Source of the DNA: GCA-020344555 sp964548955
Lineage (GTDB): Bacteria; Planctomycetota; Phycisphaerae; UBA1845
NCBI GenBank assembly: GCA_964548955.1
Contig: CAZJTP010000001.1
Location: 62,001 to 126,000, forward strand
Length of the DNA stretch: 64,000 nucleotides
Direction: 5' to 3'
The notes under the pieces were generated by a model, which searched no databases, was not told the DNA's origin, and saw nothing but the letters and a program-made list of their open reading frames with translations. Below are positions 61,958 through 64,000 of the stretch, in pieces. Position numbers and translations under genes: made by a program. Numbering within the stretch: the first letter of the stretch is position 1; the number at the start of each line of letters is the position of its first letter.

Positions 61958-62569
61958 ATGAGGCGCGCGAGGATAATCCCGCTTTCAGCCCTGCTTGTGG
62001 CTTTCAGCGCCGCTGCGTTCGCAGGGGGGATCGTCGGGACCGGGCACGATTTCTCGAGCGAGGCGTGGAGCGATGGCCGGATCTGCCTGCCGTGTCATGT
62101 GCCGCACAACGCACAAGTCGACGAGGACGGCAGCAGCATGGTCCTTTGGAACCATAGTGTTACCAACGAGACATTCATGATGTATACCGGCTTCGCGGTC
62201 GAGCGGATCGATCGGGACCAGGATGAGCAGCCGGGCGGGGGCAGTAAGCTGTGCCTGAGCTGTCACGATGGCGTGACAGCCGTCGATGCCTTCGGTGGTG
62301 GTCTGGAATCCCCGTCGGTGTTCGCAGAGACCTCGCTTGGCACGGACCTGCGGGACGACCACCCGATCGGAGTGCAGTATCCGCCGGATGGATTCGCCGG
62401 TTTCAAGCCGAGGGCCAACCTGCCGCCCGTGAAGCTGATTACCTGGGGCGGCAAGACCGATCGAGTCGAGTGCACCTCGTGCCATGAGCCACACTCGGAC
62501 GACTTCGGCATGTTTCTCCGCATGGACAACACCGGCAGTGCGCTGTGCCTGCAGTGCCACGACAAGTAG
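61958..62569 (+). CDS. Tetraheme cytochrome c with doubled CxxCH motif (first copy)
   Basis: 203 residues from the ATG at 61958 (AAGGAG upstream; a second ATG 5 nt earlier is out of frame). Signal peptide about 1-22. Four CxxCH heme sites: RICLPCHVPHNAQ (43-47), LCLSCHDGVTAVDAF, VECTSCHEPHSDD and LCLQCHDK at the end. The CxxCHxPH pattern is the doubled-CxxCH domain of multiheme cytochromes c. The protein would be exported and carry heme in the periplasm or outside. It is followed after 71 bp by a close paralogue, and then by an NHL-repeat lipoprotein. Confidence 0.93.
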   Translation: MRRARIIPLSALLVAFSAAAFAGGIVGTGHDFSSEAWSDGRICLPCHVPHNAQVDEDGSSMVLWNHSVTNETFMMYTGFAVERIDRDQDEQPGGGSKLCLSCHDGVTAVDAFGGGLESPSVFAETSLGTDLRDDHPIGVQYPPDGFAGFKPRANLPPVKLITWGGKTDRVECTSCHEPHSDDFGMFLRMDNTGSALCLQCHDK

Positions 62570-62640
62570 CACCGTTTGAGGCCGCGCGACGGTCTGACTG
62601 CGACGATTCGACTGACGAACGATAGACGGATGGGGGGGCG

Positions 62641-63273
62641 ATGAGATTTCAAATGGGGCGACTATCGGCGGTATTCGTGGCGGTGCTTGCCGGCGCGGCA
62701 ATCTCACAGGACGCCTCGAGGATCGTGAATACGCCGCATAATCTGAACACCGTTGACGTCTGGGGCGTGGTCATCCCGCAGAACCGCATCTGCCTGCCAT
62801 GCCACACGCCGCACAACGCACAGAGGGAGGACAGGGGCGAGAGCCTGGTTCTGTGGAACCATGCGATCACCGAGCAAACGTTCGAGATGTACACCACGTC
62901 GGCGGGCCATAAGGGCGGCCAACCGGAGGGATACAGCAAACTCTGCCTGAGCTGCCACGACGGAGTGACAGCCATCGACAGCTTCGGTGGCAACAACGGT
63001 TTCTTCAATAATGTGAGGATCGCCCCGGATCGTCCCAGCAACCTGGGCACCGACCTGCGAAACGACCACCCGATCGGGGTCCAGTATCCCCCGCCGGACT
63101 TGACAGGATACCACGACAAAAGCACATTCATGGGTGTGAAGGTGGTGACGGTCAACGGCGTCGACCGGGTGGAATGTACATCCTGCCACGACCCCCACAA
63201 TAATTCGCTCGGAATGTTCCTTCGACAGACGCTAAGCGGGAGCGCGCTTTGCCTCGAGTGTCATGACGAGTAG
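62641..63273 (+). CDS. Tetraheme cytochrome c with doubled CxxCH motif (second copy)
   Basis: 210 residues from an ATG at 62641 directly after a G7-type SD. Signal peptide about 1-22. Heme sites: RICLPCHTPHNAQ (51-55), LCLSCHDGVTAIDSF, VECTSCHDPHNNS and LCLECHDE. Its order and spacing match the first copy closely (DLRNDHPIGVQYPPPD versus DLRDDHPIGVQYPPDG), so the two arose by tandem duplication. Function: extracytoplasmic electron transfer; the partner oxidoreductase is not in the window. Confidence 0.93.
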   Translation: MRFQMGRLSAVFVAVLAGAAISQDASRIVNTPHNLNTVDVWGVVIPQNRICLPCHTPHNAQREDRGESLVLWNHAITEQTFEMYTTSAGHKGGQPEGYSKLCLSCHDGVTAIDSFGGNNGFFNNVRIAPDRPSNLGTDLRNDHPIGVQYPPPDLTGYHDKSTFMGVKVVTVNGVDRVECTSCHDPHNNSLGMFLRQTLSGSALCLECHDE

Positions 63274-63410
63274 CTCCGCCCGGAGAGAATGCGAGGGGCA
63301 GAAACGCCGATAACTCCCCGTAGGCGGGCCGGACTGGGCAGGGCGTAGTTGGCGCGTCGCCGGACGGCTGGAAGGCGGAACCGTCGCCACGACCAGGGAG
63401 GTGTCACCCC

Positions 63411-64000
63411 GTGACAGGAAGCCAGCGATATCGGTATTTCCTCCGAAGTTGGCCAATGGCAACGCGGCTAAGACGAGCAAACGCCACCGGGGTCATGGCC
63501 GTTGCCGTGGCCCTGACTGCGGGATGCAACACCCCGGGCAGGACGGAGGCCCCGCTGCTGGTATTCCCGTCACCGCCGGCCGAGCCAAGAATACAATTCC
63601 TGACCTGGGCGAGTGGTGCCCAGGAAGTTGAAGCCCCAAAGAGCGGATTAGCCAAGTTCGTACTCGGCGATGAACCCGAGAACCGTTTGGCGATAGACAA
63701 GCCCTACGGCCTGGCCGCGCGCGACGGAGTCGTGTACGTGTGCGACACGAAGATGCCAGGCTTGTGCCGTCTGGATTTCAAGAACCAAACCTACACCGTG
63801 TTCGGCGTCCGCGGACCGGGGCGGCTCCGTAAGCCGATCAACCTCGTCATCGACCCGGCCGGATACAAGTTCGTCGCCGACTCGCTGCGCAAGCAGATCG
63901 TGGTCTTTGGTCCCGACGACGGGTACGTGACGGCCTTCGATGTACCCAAACCGAGCCACCCGGTTGACATCGCACTCTCGGGCAACGAGATCTATGTGCT
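63411..64000 (+). CDS. NHL-repeat lipoprotein, cut by the window end
   Basis: Open at the right edge; about 196 residues visible from a GTG at 63411 with GGAGGTG 7 nt upstream. A basic N-region and a hydrophobic stretch end in LTAGCNTPG, a lipobox with Cys about residue 39. The following part has beta-propeller/NHL-type repeats: YGLAARDGVVYVCDTKMPGL, then GRLRKPINLVIDPAGYKFVA and PSHPVDIALSGNEIYV. In related bacteria NHL lipoproteins are often encoded beside doubled-CxxCH cytochromes, as here. Its C-terminal part lies outside the window. Confidence 0.78.
   Translation, partial: MTGSQRYRYFLRSWPMATRLRRANATGVMAVAVALTAGCNTPGRTEAPLLVFPSPPAEPRIQFLTWASGAQEVEAPKSGLAKFVLGDEPENRLAIDKPYGLAARDGVVYVCDTKMPGLCRLDFKNQTYTVFGVRGPGRLRKPINLVIDPAGYKFVADSLRKQIVVFGPDDGYVTAFDVPKPSHPVDIALSGNEIYV

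Overview
The window looks like a chromosomal segment of an uncultured planctomycete, most likely a Phycisphaerae-type bacterium. This is inferred from protein style, not a database match. The signs are secreted proteins ending in IPTL-type sorting signals or dockerin-like Ca-binding repeats, GDFNRSGDVDPLDF-type and DCNGNGIPDECD-type motifs, a pseudopilin with an H-X9-DG tail, many Cys-rich CC/CDDG repeat modules, and short text-like palindromic repeats between genes. An outer membrane is indicated by lpxD/lpxI, an OprB porin and lipoproteins. Starts are often GTG or TTG behind a good Shine-Dalgarno (SD) site. A 10-N scaffold gap sits at 12275-12284.

Layout. 1-2.0 kb: a cyclic-di-GMP (GEMM-I) riboswitch, a TadG-like protein with a von Willebrand A domain, and a PilZ protein with the intact c-di-GMP motif. 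2-7.1 kb: a DUF2723 membrane protein, two gene remnants (sulfotransferase, acyltransferase), a DUF434 protein and nadB. 7.3-12.3 kb: two large secreted proteins. 12.5-19.1 kb: purF, an IPTL-CTERM protein, a DUF2079 membrane protein, and the lpxD-lpxI pair. 19.5-23.6 kb: an oxalate/formate-type MFS carrier, a 29-residue membrane peptide, an OprB porin and a lipoprotein. 23.8-28.4 kb: a SNF2 helicase-SWIM zinc-finger pair lying against the broken end of a dockerin gene, then tRNA-Ser(GGA) with a frameshifted integrase-like remnant. 28.4-37.1 kb: a THEP1-type NTPase, a pseudopilin, and an ECF transporter locus (YkoE-like S component, fused double ATPase, EcfT) with unusual extracytoplasmic partners. 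37.1-41.9 kb: a repeat-rich accessory stretch with a possible attC-like site, small unknown genes, a QueG-like Fe-S protein, and an IS630 fragment fused to a broken pgsA. 41.9-49.3 kb: ribBA, a 1655-residue subtilisin-type protease with an internal 729-bp duplication, and an RCC1-like remnant. 49.3-58.7 kb: housekeeping genes (trxA, PSP1, mutS, an Nramp relative, hisS, rpsI, rplM). 58.7-64 kb: a repeat cluster, a SUMF1-fold IPTL-CTERM protein, two tetraheme cytochromes and the start of an NHL-repeat lipoprotein.

How the genes fit together. The first module is a self-contained c-di-GMP output: RNA sensor, pilus-type surface protein and PilZ effector. The ECF locus is the best candidate for an undescribed system, because a YkoE/YkoD/YkoC-like transporter is encoded directly with a sulfite-oxidase-fold-like lipoprotein and a membrane-anchored protein carrying one CxxCH motif. 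The right edge encodes a small extracytoplasmic electron-transfer set. The rest mixes ordinary metabolism with a large modular secretome and several decayed or transferred pieces.
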